A DNA stretch of 14,033 bases, from assembly GCA_013695175.1 (NCBI GenBank), contig JACDAZ010000005.1:1-14033 (forward strand), in the 5' to 3' direction. This document shows positions 7,316 through 14,033 of the stretch, in pieces. How positions within the stretch are numbered: position 1 is the stretch's first letter; every line of letters begins with the position of its first letter. Source of the stretch: Flavisolibacter sp. GTDB lineage: Bacteria; Bacteroidota; Bacteroidia; Chitinophagales; Chitinophagaceae. The notes under the pieces are model-generated. The model saw only the letters and a list, made by a program, of their open reading frames with translations, did not search any database and was not told the DNA's origin. The position numbers and the translations under genes are program-made.

Positions 7316-7326
7316 ATCAGCTGATT
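7315..7326. repeat. 12-bp palindrome at the start of the barrel gene
   Basis: AATCAGCTGATT is a perfect palindrome overlapping the first base of the TTG start codon. It could bind a dimeric regulator or fold in the mRNA leader, or be chance. Confidence 0.4.
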
Positions 7327-7372
7327 ATGTAAACGAATATAACAGTTTAGTTGAAATCAATTATTGTGCATC

Positions 7373-8365
7373 TTATTCATTCAAAACCTTCCATAAAAGA
7401 TCTTTCATCTCTTGTATGTGATACATGGTAACAGATGAAATAAAAATATGTGGAGTTGATTGAGGTAATTCTTTGGCGATGGCTGTTTTTAATTCTTCGT
7501 CAAGCATATCGGTTTTGCTGATGGCAATTATAAATTTTTTATCCAGCAGCTCCGGGTTGTAATCCTTTAATTCTTTTACCAGAATTTCATATTCCTTTTT
7601 GTGGTCCTTACTGTCTGCCGGTAGTAAAAATAAAAGAATGGAGTTTCTTTCAATATGCCGCAGGAAGCGATGTCCTAATCCTTTTCCTTCAGCAGCGCCT
7701 TCAATAATGCCCGGTAGATCAGCAATACAAAAACTTTTACCATCCCTGTATTCAACCATTCCCAGGTTAGGGGTAATAGTTGTAAATGCATAATCAGCAA
7801 TTTTTGGTTTTGCTGCCGTTATTACAGAAAGCAAGGTTGATTTTCCTGCATTTGGAAAACCCACCAGTCCCACATCTGCTAATACTTTCAATTCAAGAAC
7901 TTTCCAGCCTTCTATACCGGGCAACCCCGGTTGTGAATGTTCCGGCGCCTGGTTGGTGGAAGTTTTGAAATTTGTATTTCCCAAACCACCTTTTCCACCC
8001 GGGAGCCAAACTCTCTCTTCACCATCTTCCAAAATTTCCAGTTCTTTTTCCCCTGTTTCTTCGTCTCTCGCAATAGTTCCCAGCGGCACTTCTAAAATAA
8101 TGTCCTTACCATTTCTACCTGTTTTATTATTATCACTGCCTCTTTCACCATCTTCTGCCAATACATTTTTATAATATCTAAGATGTAATAATGTCCAAAG
8201 GTTGCGGTTGCCCCGTAAAATTATATGTCCACCCCTGCCACCATCGCCACCATCCGGGCCGCCATAAGCAGTTAATTTATCTCTTCTGAAATGTTTTATA
8301 CCAGCGCCACCATGTCCGCTCCTGCAAAAGATCCTTATCTGGTCAACAAAATTTGATTTTTCCAC
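7373..8365 (-). CDS. obgE: Obg family GTPase ObgE/CgtA
   Basis: ObgE is an essential GTPase that binds the 50S ribosomal subunit and links ribosome maturation to nutrient state. The 330-residue protein has the glycine-rich Obg fold (1-160, with [18 protein letters not shown] and [10 protein letters not shown]) followed by a G domain. The G domain shows G1 GFPNAGKST (169-177), switch I YAFTTITP (192-199), G3 DLPG (216-219), G4 SKTD (283-286) and G5 ISSV (309-312). It lacks the optional C-terminal OCT domain, as is common in this phylum. The start ATG gives the family N-terminus [20 protein letters not shown]. It lies downstream of the T9SS gene but is separated from it by a strong terminator, so it should have its own promoter within about 50 nt. 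Confidence 0.96.
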   Translation of the reverse strand: MEKSNFVDQIRIFCRSGHGGAGIKHFRRDKLTAYGGPDGGDGGRGGHIILRGNRNLWTLLHLRYYKNVLAEDGERGSDNNKTGRNGKDIILEVPLGTIARDEETGEKELEILEDGEERVWLPGGKGGLGNTNFKTSTNQAPEHSQPGLPGIEGWKVLELKVLADVGLVGFPNAGKSTLLSVITAAKPKIADYAFTTITPNLGMVEYRDGKSFCIADLPGIIEGAAEGKGLGHRFLRHIERNSILLFLLPADSKDHKKEYEILVKELKDYNPELLDKKFIIAISKTDMLDEELKTAIAKELPQSTPHIFISSVTMYHIQEMKDLLWKVLNE

Positions 8366-8415
8366 TAAATATTTTTAAGTAATTCAATGTGCAAAGTTGC
8401 CGCTTAATACGGTAT

Positions 8416-8451
8416 AAAAAGAAAAAACGTCCTGCGGTGTGGCAGGACGTT
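8416..8451 (-). terminator. intrinsic terminator of the T9SS-secreted protein gene
   Basis: A perfect 10-bp stem, AACGTCCTGC (8426-8435) with GCAGGACGTT (8442-8451), closes a 6-nt loop. On the minus strand the stem is followed by a T-rich tract (TTTTTTCTTTTT). It lies 20 nt after the stop codon of the upstream minus-strand gene and well before obgE, so it should insulate obgE. Confidence 0.87.
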
Positions 8452-8471
8452 CATTTATATAAAGAAAGGGT

Positions 8472-9716
8472 TTATTGAATCATTAGTTTTTGCTGGTACA
8501 TTAATTTTTGAGAAGCATCTGTAAGTTTAATAAGATAGATTCCTTGTGCTTTTAATGTTAGTGGTACTGCCTGCGTTTGGTTTTCATTTTGAATACTGAT
8601 TTTTCTCTGCATAATTGTTCTTCCCATTACATCACTTAAATCCATTGTGTATTCTCCCATTGGTACCTGGTTAAACTGCATGGTAAATTGATTGGTAACA
8701 ACAGGATTTGGATAAACCTGTACCAGTTTAGAATAAGGTAATTGTTGCTGCGTCAAAAGATCAATAACAGAGGTTGAACCGGAACTGCGTGATGTATTTA
8801 AATAATTGCTGTTTGCCAGATCAGAACTTTTATAAATATCCTTAGCGGCCTGGAATAAAGATGACTCCCATGTTTTTGGATTAACCACATAATATCCTGA
8901 TGCATCAACAGCACTGCTTACAATCAGATTTCCTTCACCATCAACTACAGCACCGTTTACGGTAAATGTTGCCGGTAATCCTTTTATAGTTCCTATATGT
9001 TTAGCTATTTTGGTATCAGGACTTACTTTAAATACATGGTTACGGGCAGTGATAATATATAAATTTCCTTTTTCATCACTGATCATATCGCCACCAAAAC
9101 TTGTGCAGCTATTAAAAATAGAAACTCCATTATTTTCAGGATCATCAACCAATGATCCCAAAGAAGTAATTGAAATATTTTTACTTGTAGTAAATTTTAA
9201 AAATGTTTTACCATCATTTGAAATAGCATAACCAATTCCATCAGGGTTTATTACCATCCTTGTAATACTTTTAGCTCCCGAATTATGGAGGTTGCCGGAA
9301 CCTGTAAAAGTTTGATCAGAAACATAATAGATCTTCATTGTTTTAAGATCAATGTATCTTAATTGATCAATAAACATGGGTGTGAAATACAACCTGTTAT
9401 TTCTTCTGTCGTATGCAGCTGCGGCAACACCTGTACCAAAGGGCATTCTTAAAATGTTTGCATTTTTTTCTGTGTCAGGAATTGATAGTTCTGCTTTTGA
9501 GTGGGCATCATACAATACCGTTTTTATATTGGTTCCATCAAATAAAAAGCTACTGAATTCACCTGTTTTTAAATCTATTTTTCTTAAGGCGTTCCAGCCA
9601 GCACCATCTTTATTTAAATCTGTAACAGCATAAGCAAACCTGTCTTTTTGTGCCTGAACAAAAGTTGCAGAAAATAATAAGATTAAGAAAAATGAACAAT
9701 TTAAAGATCTCTTCAT
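8472..9716 (-). CDS. secreted beta-propeller-like protein with T9SS type A sorting domain
   Basis: The 414-residue product has a signal peptide (cleavage likely after Ala22, VQA|Q) and a body (25-320) of repeated short segments. These look like propeller blades, for example RLYFTPMFIDQLRYIDLKTMKIYYV, GDMISDEKGNLYIITARNHVFKVSP and GAVVDGEGNLIVSSAVDASGYYVV. The last 84 residues form a type IX (Por) secretion tail: YPNPV at 335-339, a YTMDLSDVMGRTI segment, GIYLIKL and a final QQKLMIQ strand. The T9SS exports such proteins across the outer membrane and removes the tail, often attaching the protein to the surface. The partner or ligand is unknown and no catalytic motif is visible. It appears to be a single-gene unit with its own terminator. 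Confidence 0.85.
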   Translation of the reverse strand: MKRSLNCSFFLILLFSATFVQAQKDRFAYAVTDLNKDGAGWNALRKIDLKTGEFSSFLFDGTNIKTVLYDAHSKAELSIPDTEKNANILRMPFGTGVAAAAYDRRNNRLYFTPMFIDQLRYIDLKTMKIYYVSDQTFTGSGNLHNSGAKSITRMVINPDGIGYAISNDGKTFLKFTTSKNISITSLGSLVDDPENNGVSIFNSCTSFGGDMISDEKGNLYIITARNHVFKVSPDTKIAKHIGTIKGLPATFTVNGAVVDGEGNLIVSSAVDASGYYVVNPKTWESSLFQAAKDIYKSSDLANSNYLNTSRSSGSTSVIDLLTQQQLPYSKLVQVYPNPVVTNQFTMQFNQVPMGEYTMDLSDVMGRTIMQRKISIQNENQTQAVPLTLKAQGIYLIKLTDASQKLMYQQKLMIQ

Positions 9717-9787
9717 AAAAATAGTTTTATAGTTAAGCGGGCTATTAAATTACAAATTCTAACTATGATACTGATCCTTTTAAACGT

Positions 9788-10372
9788 TTATTTTTTAAAT
9801 GGTTTGTAATCAGCCTTAAAAATAAATTCCTGAGCTTTTTGTTCAATCAGTGGTTCACATACTTTTAAAGTTTCCCTACATTGACCAGGTAGTTTTTGAT
9901 ATAGCAATGTTCCCTGAGATTTCCATTTTATCATTTCATCACTCACCCCTTTAATTATCTTAGCCGGATTGCCAGCCACCAACGAACGGCCCGGTATTTT
10001 TTCGCCTTGTTTTAAAAATGATAAAGCTCCAACAATACATTCATCACCCAATTCTACCTCATCCATTATAACAGCATTCATACCTACCAAACAATTTTTA
10101 CCGATTGTGGCCCCATGTATTATTGCTCCATGTCCAATATGAGCGGCTTCTTTAAGCAACACTGTAACACCAGGAAACATATGTATAGTGCAATTTTCTT
10201 GTACGTTACATCCATCTTCAATTATAATTTGGCCCCAATCACCTCTAACGGCTGCCCCCGGACCTATATACACATCTTTGCCAATAATTACATTACCTGT
10301 TACTGCAGCTTGTGGATGAATAAAAGATGAAGGATGTGCAACAGGTTTTATACCATTAAACTCATAAACCAT
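9788..10372 (-). CDS. paaY: PaaY-like hexapeptide-repeat (gamma-carbonic-anhydrase fold) protein
   Basis: The 194-residue protein has left-handed beta-helix repeats (for example VTGNVIIGKDVYIGPGAAVRGDWGQIIIEDGCNV) and a C-terminal helix. The fold's metal site is intact: His64 (CTIHMF), His81 and His86 (HGAIIH), with Arg43/Asp45 in VRGDW matching the conserved Arg/Asp pair of archaeal Cam. Length and C-terminal extension fit the PaaY/CaiE branch. PaaY proteins are thioesterases that clear toxic or dead-end CoA intermediates during phenylacetate breakdown. The position at the 3' end of the paaD-paaG-paaI cluster supports PaaY over a general gamma-carbonic anhydrase or the carnitine protein CaiE. 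It starts 27 nt after the preceding membrane-protein gene, so co-transcription is likely. Confidence 0.82.
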   Translation of the reverse strand: MVYEFNGIKPVAHPSSFIHPQAAVTGNVIIGKDVYIGPGAAVRGDWGQIIIEDGCNVQENCTIHMFPGVTVLLKEAAHIGHGAIIHGATIGKNCLVGMNAVIMDEVELGDECIVGALSFLKQGEKIPGRSLVAGNPAKIIKGVSDEMIKWKSQGTLLYQKLPGQCRETLKVCEPLIEQKAQEFIFKADYKPFKK

Positions 10373-10399
10373 GGCTCTAAGGTAATGTCATCATTTAAA

Positions 10400-11113
10400 T
10401 CAGGATGAGGTGTTTTCTGATGTTTCTGCTTTTGGCAGAGGCTTGCCCCTTGATATTCTTTGAATAATTTTTATCAGAAAATAAATAATAGCTCCAAATC
10501 CTAAAAGTAAAACCACTACTGCCGCCCCATCAGCACCAGAACATGAAAGGTTACAGGATATTGCAGCTACTAAATACATCAATAGAAGAGCAACAATTAC
10601 AGAAAGTGTTATCAATGCAATTTTTTCACCTCTAGTTGAAGTTTTGTATTCATGTTTAATTTTTGAATACATTTTTTTGAGGTGCTGCCGCATTTGCTTT
10701 GAAAATGATTTCTTATTCTTTTTTATTGAAATTGTTTTTTCTATTTTATAAACAGAAGCAGGCTCAACAGCCAATGCGGTTGAACCATTGAAAGGAGAGG
10801 TGAATGATATTGACTGATTACTATAGCATATAATTAAAATAAAAGATGAAGCAACGAGAAAAAAGTCAAACGTTTTTTGTGTTCTAAAATAATTTTTATA
10901 CTGGCCCCGGTTTCTTTTAAGGGGATAAAAAGCCAATAAAAAAAGAAACAAGAAGCAAATTGGATAAATAAGAAATCCGGAGATTTTTAAATGCCAATCT
11001 AAAAATGCTTTCCCAATAAAAAATCCTATTGCATTTAAAACGATATAAGACAAAACAATTGTTATTCTTGCATACCAGGGATTTTGGCGGGCCCACATGG
11101 ATAATTTTCTCAT
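10400..11113 (-). CDS. five-helix membrane protein of unknown function
   Basis: I do not recognise this 237-residue protein with certainty. Hydrophobic segments at about 17-36, 44-63, 82-98, 165-185 and 197-217 suggest five membrane helices. A strongly basic loop (130-165, rich in Lys) precedes the fourth. Helix 4 leads into AAISCNLSCSGADGAAVVVLLLGFG, with Cys187-x3-Cys191. A similar 'SCnLsCsG..glAv.v...G' ending occurs in many small Bacteroidota membrane proteins of unknown role. I choose the ATG at 11113; an in-frame TTG 36 nt upstream would add an atypical MYYCFKNNNYIL. The gene lies between a DedA-type gene (66 nt gap) and paaY (27 nt gap) on the same strand, inside the phenylacetate cluster, although nothing in the protein indicates phenylacetate metabolism. 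Confidence 0.68.
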   Translation of the reverse strand: MRKLSMWARQNPWYARITIVLSYIVLNAIGFFIGKAFLDWHLKISGFLIYPICFLFLFLLAFYPLKRNRGQYKNYFRTQKTFDFFLVASSFILIICYSNQSISFTSPFNGSTALAVEPASVYKIEKTISIKKNKKSFSKQMRQHLKKMYSKIKHEYKTSTRGEKIALITLSVIVALLLMYLVAAISCNLSCSGADGAAVVVLLLGFGAIIYFLIKIIQRISRGKPLPKAETSENTSS

Positions 11114-11179
11114 AAGTATATAGTTATTGTTTTTAAAGCAGTAATACAAATTAAGTAAAATAAATAATTATATCTATTG

Positions 11180-11743
11180 CTATTTTTCTACTTTAGAGCT
11201 TTTTCTTACTTTATTGATGATCCAGATTAAAAGAAATATTCCGGTTGCTGCTAAAATTAATTTCCCCTGCCAGCCAAAATCTACGACCTGCTTTACAGAG
11301 TAAGCTTCAATTAATAAAGCAGGGATTTTGCCTATGGAACTAGCAACAACAAACAGGGGTAATGAGATACGTCCAATTGCAGCTGCAAAAGTTACCAATC
11401 CGGAAGGTGCAAATGGTAAAATACGTAGTGAAAGAATGAGTAAAAAAGCCTGTTTGCCTTCTGAATCAACAAGTTTTTTAATATTCGGAAAACGTGAAAG
11501 AGAATCACGTGTCATTTTTTTAAAACCCAGCCGGTATAAATAAAAGGCAACTGCTGCACCTATTGCTTCACCTAAAAATGAAATGGCAGTACCGGGCCAA
11601 AAACCGAAAAATAAAATATTTGCTGCCGTTATAAATACACTGGGTATAATACCGGATACAGCAATTAGAATACTTATGACTAATGAAATAGGAATTGCAA
11701 ATTGTGCATATTGTTGAAATAATTCTAAAATGGAATCTTTCAT
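11180..11743 (-). CDS. DedA/TVP38/TMEM64-type (VTT domain) membrane protein
   Basis: The 187-residue inner-membrane protein has hydrophobic segments at about 14-45, 48-72, 100-125, 127-147 and 160-178. It carries the family signatures FFGFWPGTAISFLGEAIGAAVAFYLYRLG (45-73; glycine-spaced helix) and RILPFAPSGLVTFAAA (107-122; conserved Arg with a Pro-rich re-entrant loop). Members of this 'SNARE-associated' superfamily are linked to lipid scrambling or undecaprenyl-phosphate flipping and membrane homeostasis; the substrate here is unknown. The ATG at 11743 follows the paaI stop by 2 nt (TAATAATG), strongly suggesting translational coupling. An in-frame TTG 33 nt upstream, inside paaI, is less likely. 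Why it is coupled to a phenylacetate thioesterase is unclear. Confidence 0.82.
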   Translation of the reverse strand: MKDSILELFQQYAQFAIPISLVISILIAVSGIIPSVFITAANILFFGFWPGTAISFLGEAIGAAVAFYLYRLGFKKMTRDSLSRFPNIKKLVDSEGKQAFLLILSLRILPFAPSGLVTFAAAIGRISLPLFVVASSIGKIPALLIEAYSVKQVVDFGWQGKLILAATGIFLLIWIINKVRKSSKVEK

Positions 11744-11745
11744 TA

Positions 11746-12174
11746 TTACACCAATGTTTTTCCTGTTCGGAAACAAGTGCCTTTAAAATGTGCTACCTGC
11801 TCACCTAGCTGGTTTATAATGGTAATGTGATATAAACCTGTACTTCTGCCATTATGAATTTCTTTGGCTTCGGCAGTTAATTCATCACCCGGTTTGGTTG
11901 CTTTTGTAAAATTGATTGAAGTGTCTAATGCCACTGATAAATTATTGCGGTTATTACATGCAAATGCAAAAGCACTGTCTGCTAAAGAAAAAGCAAGTCC
12001 TCCATGTGTGATCCCAAAACCATTAATCATCTCATCACGAAGTGTCATTTTTATTTTACTATATCCTTCACGTACTTCTAAAACTTCTATTCCCATCCAT
12101 TGGCTAAAAAGGTCATCACGCATCATTTTAGCAACTACTTCCTTTGCTAACTGATCATTCTGCTGGTTATTCAT
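11746..12174 (-). CDS. paaI: PaaI hotdog-fold acyl-CoA thioesterase
   Basis: PaaI hydrolyses hydroxyphenylacetyl-CoA-type thioesters and is thought to release CoA trapped in dead-end intermediates of phenylacetate breakdown. The 142-residue protein is a single hotdog domain with the PaaI signature NGFGITHGGLAFSLADSAFAFACN (residues 51-74). The signature contains Asn51, His57 and Asp66, the last matching the catalytic Asp of PaaI. DTSINFTKATKPGDELTAEA (84-103) is the central hotdog strand region. The start ATG overlaps the paaG stop as ATGA, and its own stop is 2 nt from the next start, so paaG, paaI and the DedA-type gene should be translated together. The product is a cytoplasmic homotetramer in known relatives. 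Confidence 0.92.
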   Translation of the reverse strand: MNNQQNDQLAKEVVAKMMRDDLFSQWMGIEVLEVREGYSKIKMTLRDEMINGFGITHGGLAFSLADSAFAFACNNRNNLSVALDTSINFTKATKPGDELTAEAKEIHNGRSTGLYHITIINQLGEQVAHFKGTCFRTGKTLV

Positions 12175-12944
12175 TGTCCTGTAAATATGGGTTTTCTTTT
12201 TTCTAAAAATGCCTCTACACCTTCTTTATAATCTGCTGTAGATCCTGCTTTTTTTTGATATACTTCTTCTTCCTGTAATTGTTTTGCAAAATCATTATTG
12301 AACGATTTGTTTAATAATGTTTTAGTAAATGCAAGTCCTTTAGTGGGCATGTTAGCCAAAGTTGCGGCAATCTTTAAACTTTCTTCAATAAAAGTTTCAT
12401 CATGAAAGACCTTATAGATCATTCCTATTCTTTCAGCTTCTTCAGCAGATATCTTATCACCAAGCATCATTAATGCAGAAGCTTTCTGCCAGCCAATTAA
12501 ACGTGGTAAAATGAAAGTGCCACCACTATCCGGTATTAATCCAATTTTTGAAAAAGCCTGAATAAATGATGCTGAATTTGTAGCCACTACTACATCACAT
12601 GCTAAAGCTATATTGGCGCCTGCACCGGCAGCAACTCCATTTACCGCAGCAACTACAGGCTTTTCTAATTTTCTGATACGTGTGATTATTGGATTATAAT
12701 GTTCACCAACAATAGCTTCTATTTCCGGTCCATCCGGATCAACAACTTCTTCCAGATCCTGCCCTGATGAAAATGCTTTTCCACTCCCGGTAATGACTAC
12801 ACATCTTATTTCATCTTTTTTACATTCATCAAGTTTTTGCTGCATCAGCAAAGCCATCTCTTTATTGAAAGCATTATACTTTTGGGGGCGGTTGAATGTT
12901 ATAGTAGCAAGACCATCTTTTACATCGAATAATATACTTGGCAT
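12171..12944 (-). CDS. paaG: PaaG, 1,2-epoxyphenylacetyl-CoA isomerase (crotonase family)
   Basis: PaaG isomerises ring-1,2-epoxyphenylacetyl-CoA to the oxepin-CoA in aerobic phenylacetate degradation and may also move a double bond later in the pathway. The 257-residue crotonase-fold protein has the oxyanion-hole segment AFSSGQDL (57-64) and AVNGVAAGAGANIALACD (100-117). It also has LIPDSGGT (136-143), whose Asp139 matches the catalytic Asp of E. coli PaaG; the hydratase-type second Glu is not expected. A C-terminal GVEAFLEKRKPIF closes the domain. Context agrees: paaD lies 48 nt upstream and paaI overlaps downstream by ATGA. A generic enoyl-CoA hydratase is the alternative, but the Asp and neighbours favour PaaG. 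Confidence 0.92.
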   Translation of the reverse strand: MPSILFDVKDGLATITFNRPQKYNAFNKEMALLMQQKLDECKKDEIRCVVITGSGKAFSSGQDLEEVVDPDGPEIEAIVGEHYNPIITRIRKLEKPVVAAVNGVAAGAGANIALACDVVVATNSASFIQAFSKIGLIPDSGGTFILPRLIGWQKASALMMLGDKISAEEAERIGMIYKVFHDETFIEESLKIAATLANMPTKGLAFTKTLLNKSFNNDFAKQLQEEEVYQKKAGSTADYKEGVEAFLEKRKPIFTGQ

Positions 12945-12992
12945 GTGTTTAATTTCTTGCCAAATCTATATGCTAATATTTAAATAGAAACT

Positions 12993-13547
12993 TTAGTGGC
13001 ATTTAAAATAATCAAATGCTTCTTTGCAATCAAGACAACGATACATTGCTTTGCAGGCTGTAGATCCAAACTGGCTGATTAATTCGGTATGAAATGAATC
13101 ACAACGTGGACATGGCACTGCCTCCTGTTGAAACATTTCTTCATTACAAAATTGCTGTTTTGGATTGGGAGGAGCAATCCCATATTCTTTTAGTTTTCTT
13201 TTTCCTTCTTCAGTCATCCAATCAGTTGTCCAGGCAGGTGATAACTTTTGATTAATTTCTATCTTTTTATATCCTTTTTCCAACAGCTTTAACCTGATAT
13301 CCATGCTAATAACATCCATTGCAGGGCATCCGGAATATGTGGGAGTGATAGTTATTTTTACAAGTGGTTTTTCTTCTCCTGAAATGGTAATCAGTTCAAC
13401 TGCTCTCACAATTCCTAAATCAAGTACAGACAGAACAGGTACTTCCGGATCTTTTACTTCTTCCAGCAAATGCCAGATAATATCCTCATTTTTTATTTCA
13501 GGTAAAGGGGAATCAGAAATAAACTTATATTGGTTTTTCTGTTTCAT
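12993..13547 (-). CDS. paaD: PaaD (PaaJ-type) iron-sulfur maturation protein of the phenylacetyl-CoA epoxidase
   Basis: PaaD is required for a working PaaABCE ring epoxidase and is thought to help install iron or an Fe-S cluster. The 184-residue protein is a MIP18/DUF59 domain with a zinc-ribbon tail. The N-terminal domain shows VKDPEVPVLSVLDLGIVR (31-48) and PTYSGCPAMD (69-78) with Cys74, the conserved cysteine of the family. The tail has CPRC (146-149), CKAMYRCLDC (165-174) and a final FKCH. This architecture separates PaaD from the short SufT/MIP18 proteins. The genes paaA, paaB, paaC and paaE are not visible. The gene immediately upstream is a PIN-like toxin rather than paaC. Confidence 0.93.
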   Translation of the reverse strand: MKQKNQYKFISDSPLPEIKNEDIIWHLLEEVKDPEVPVLSVLDLGIVRAVELITISGEEKPLVKITITPTYSGCPAMDVISMDIRLKLLEKGYKKIEINQKLSPAWTTDWMTEEGKRKLKEYGIAPPNPKQQFCNEEMFQQEAVPCPRCDSFHTELISQFGSTACKAMYRCLDCKEAFDYFKCH

Positions 13548-13560
13548 TAAGCTATTGCAT

Positions 13561-13917
13561 TCATTTTATTAATTTTCTAATTCTGATTTTATCTTCCTGG
13601 ATTACTGTAAAAGAATTACTAAGTTCTTCAGAATATTTTTTTATAAAACTTGCAACTAATAAGCAATTATCTTTGATGGAAAGATTTTCTATTCTTATTA
13701 ATATGACTCCTTTAGATGGTAAATTATTTCGTATAACTAACTCACCAAAGTCTTTATCTTTTGTAACTAAAATACAATCATATTCTAAACATTTTTCTAA
13801 TACTTCTTTATCTGTAGCTCCTCTCATTTCTTCTGCGGCATAATGTATAATAAATGATGAGTTACGTAGAAGATCAACAAGTGGAAAATCAACACCTTCA
13901 TCTGCAAAAAACTTCAT
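13561..13917 (-). CDS. DUF5615 PIN-like toxin of a toxin-antitoxin pair
   Basis: The 118-residue protein matches the DUF5615 (Mut7-C-like, PIN-related) family: FADEGVD near the N-terminus (Asp6, Glu7), GATDKEVLEKCLEYDCILVTKDKDFGELVIR (33-63, with Asp36, Asp54 and Asp56) and a following SKGVILIRI strand. These acidic residues form the expected metal-binding RNase site, so the protein looks active. Members are usually paired with small DUF433 proteins and are regarded as VapC-like toxins; this is family knowledge, not shown here. The ATG overlaps the stop of the upstream antitoxin-like gene by 4 nt (ATGA). Its stop lies 13 nt before paaD, so transcription may run on into the paa genes. Confidence 0.86.
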   Translation of the reverse strand: MKFFADEGVDFPLVDLLRNSSFIIHYAAEEMRGATDKEVLEKCLEYDCILVTKDKDFGELVIRNNLPSKGVILIRIENLSIKDNCLLVASFIKKYSEELSNSFTVIQEDKIRIRKLIK

Positions 13918-14033
13918 ACGGATGCAGTGTAAACTTTTTCATTTTTCATAATAGTTGCAACATATTGTAGGGCAGCTAAAATATCTGATTCTTGTAAGTT
14001 AGGGTGTGCTTTTAATATTTGCTGAATAGAATA
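13914..14033 (-). CDS. DUF433-type antitoxin, C-terminal part (cut by window edge)
   Basis: The last 39 codons of a minus-strand gene are present and remain open to the right edge. They read SIQQILKAHPNLQESDILAAL followed by QYVATIMKNEKVYTASV. The pattern 'ILk.hPnL...DIlAAL.Ya' is the C-terminal helix pair of DUF433 proteins, whose usual partner is a DUF5615 protein like the one directly downstream. The stop codon overlaps the toxin ATG by 4 nt, as expected for a co-translated antitoxin-toxin pair. DUF433 proteins carry an N-terminal winged-helix-like DNA-binding part, so autorepression is likely, but that part and the promoter are outside the window. Confidence 0.78.
   Translation of the reverse strand, partial: YSIQQILKAHPNLQESDILAALQYVATIMKNEKVYTASV

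Noticed and set aside
9720..9760. Possible promoter (TTTG with TATAAAAC) for the T9SS protein gene
   Set aside because: The -7-like element lacks the TTTG half of the Bacteroidota consensus, so the match is too poor.
11744..11776. TTG start extending the DedA-type protein into paaI
   Set aside because: It would overlap paaI by 31 nt, while the ATG at 11743 has the classic 2-nt coupling to the paaI stop.
12938..12963. TTGGCA / TGCCAA inverted repeat around the paaG start codon
   Set aside because: Only six pairs with a 14-nt loop; such repeats arise readily by chance, so I do not claim an operator or translational switch.
13914..14033. Phage or transposon border at the right edge
   Set aside because: No integrase, transposase or terminal repeat is visible; the short partial gene is explained by a DUF433 antitoxin.

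Overview
The window comes from a low-GC member of the Bacteroidota, most likely Chitinophagales/Chitinophagaceae. The evidence is a type IX secretion (Por) C-terminal sorting domain, a Bacteroidota lipobox lipoprotein, the long three-domain form of IspG, the end of a BatC-like TPR protein, few Shine-Dalgarno-like sites, and a GC-rich palindromic repeat of a kind I recall from genomes of this group. The placement is inferred from gene families; no marker RNA is present.

Left part (1-4827, + strand): the 3' end of a batC-like gene, then ispG (isoprenoid precursor synthesis), nadB (first step of NAD synthesis) and a short AlkA-type DNA glycosylase. These are housekeeping genes with small gaps. 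The striking feature is a 120-nt palindromic element (1237-1356) lying in frame inside ispG, in the linker between the TIM barrel and the middle domain.

Middle part (4828-9787): a dipeptide epimerase (-), a small lipoprotein (+), a small predicted outer-membrane protein (-) that meets the lipoprotein gene tail to tail with no spacer, the GTPase ObgE (-), and a secreted beta-propeller-like protein with a T9SS sorting tail (-) followed by a clear intrinsic terminator. A heptamer tandem repeat abuts the epimerase stop codon.

Right part (9788-14033, all - strand): a phenylacetate (paa) catabolic cluster. In transcription order it reads DUF433-type antitoxin (cut by the window edge), DUF5615 PIN-like toxin, paaD, paaG, paaI, a DedA/TVP38-type membrane protein, an unrecognised five-helix membrane protein, and paaY. 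The toxin-antitoxin pair ends 13 nt before paaD, and two non-catabolic membrane genes sit between paaI and paaY. Start/stop overlaps (antitoxin/toxin and paaG/paaI by ATGA, paaI/DedA by a 2-nt gap) suggest co-translation. PaaD helps mature the ring epoxidase, PaaG isomerises its epoxide product, and PaaI and PaaY are CoA-thioester safety valves. The epoxidase genes paaABC are not in the window and may lie beyond its right edge.

No gene-free stretch reaches 300 bases, and I saw no rRNA, tRNA, CRISPR array or complete insertion sequence. The most unusual observations are the protein-coding palindromic element in ispG and the composition of the paa cluster. I do not see a clearly new multi-gene system.
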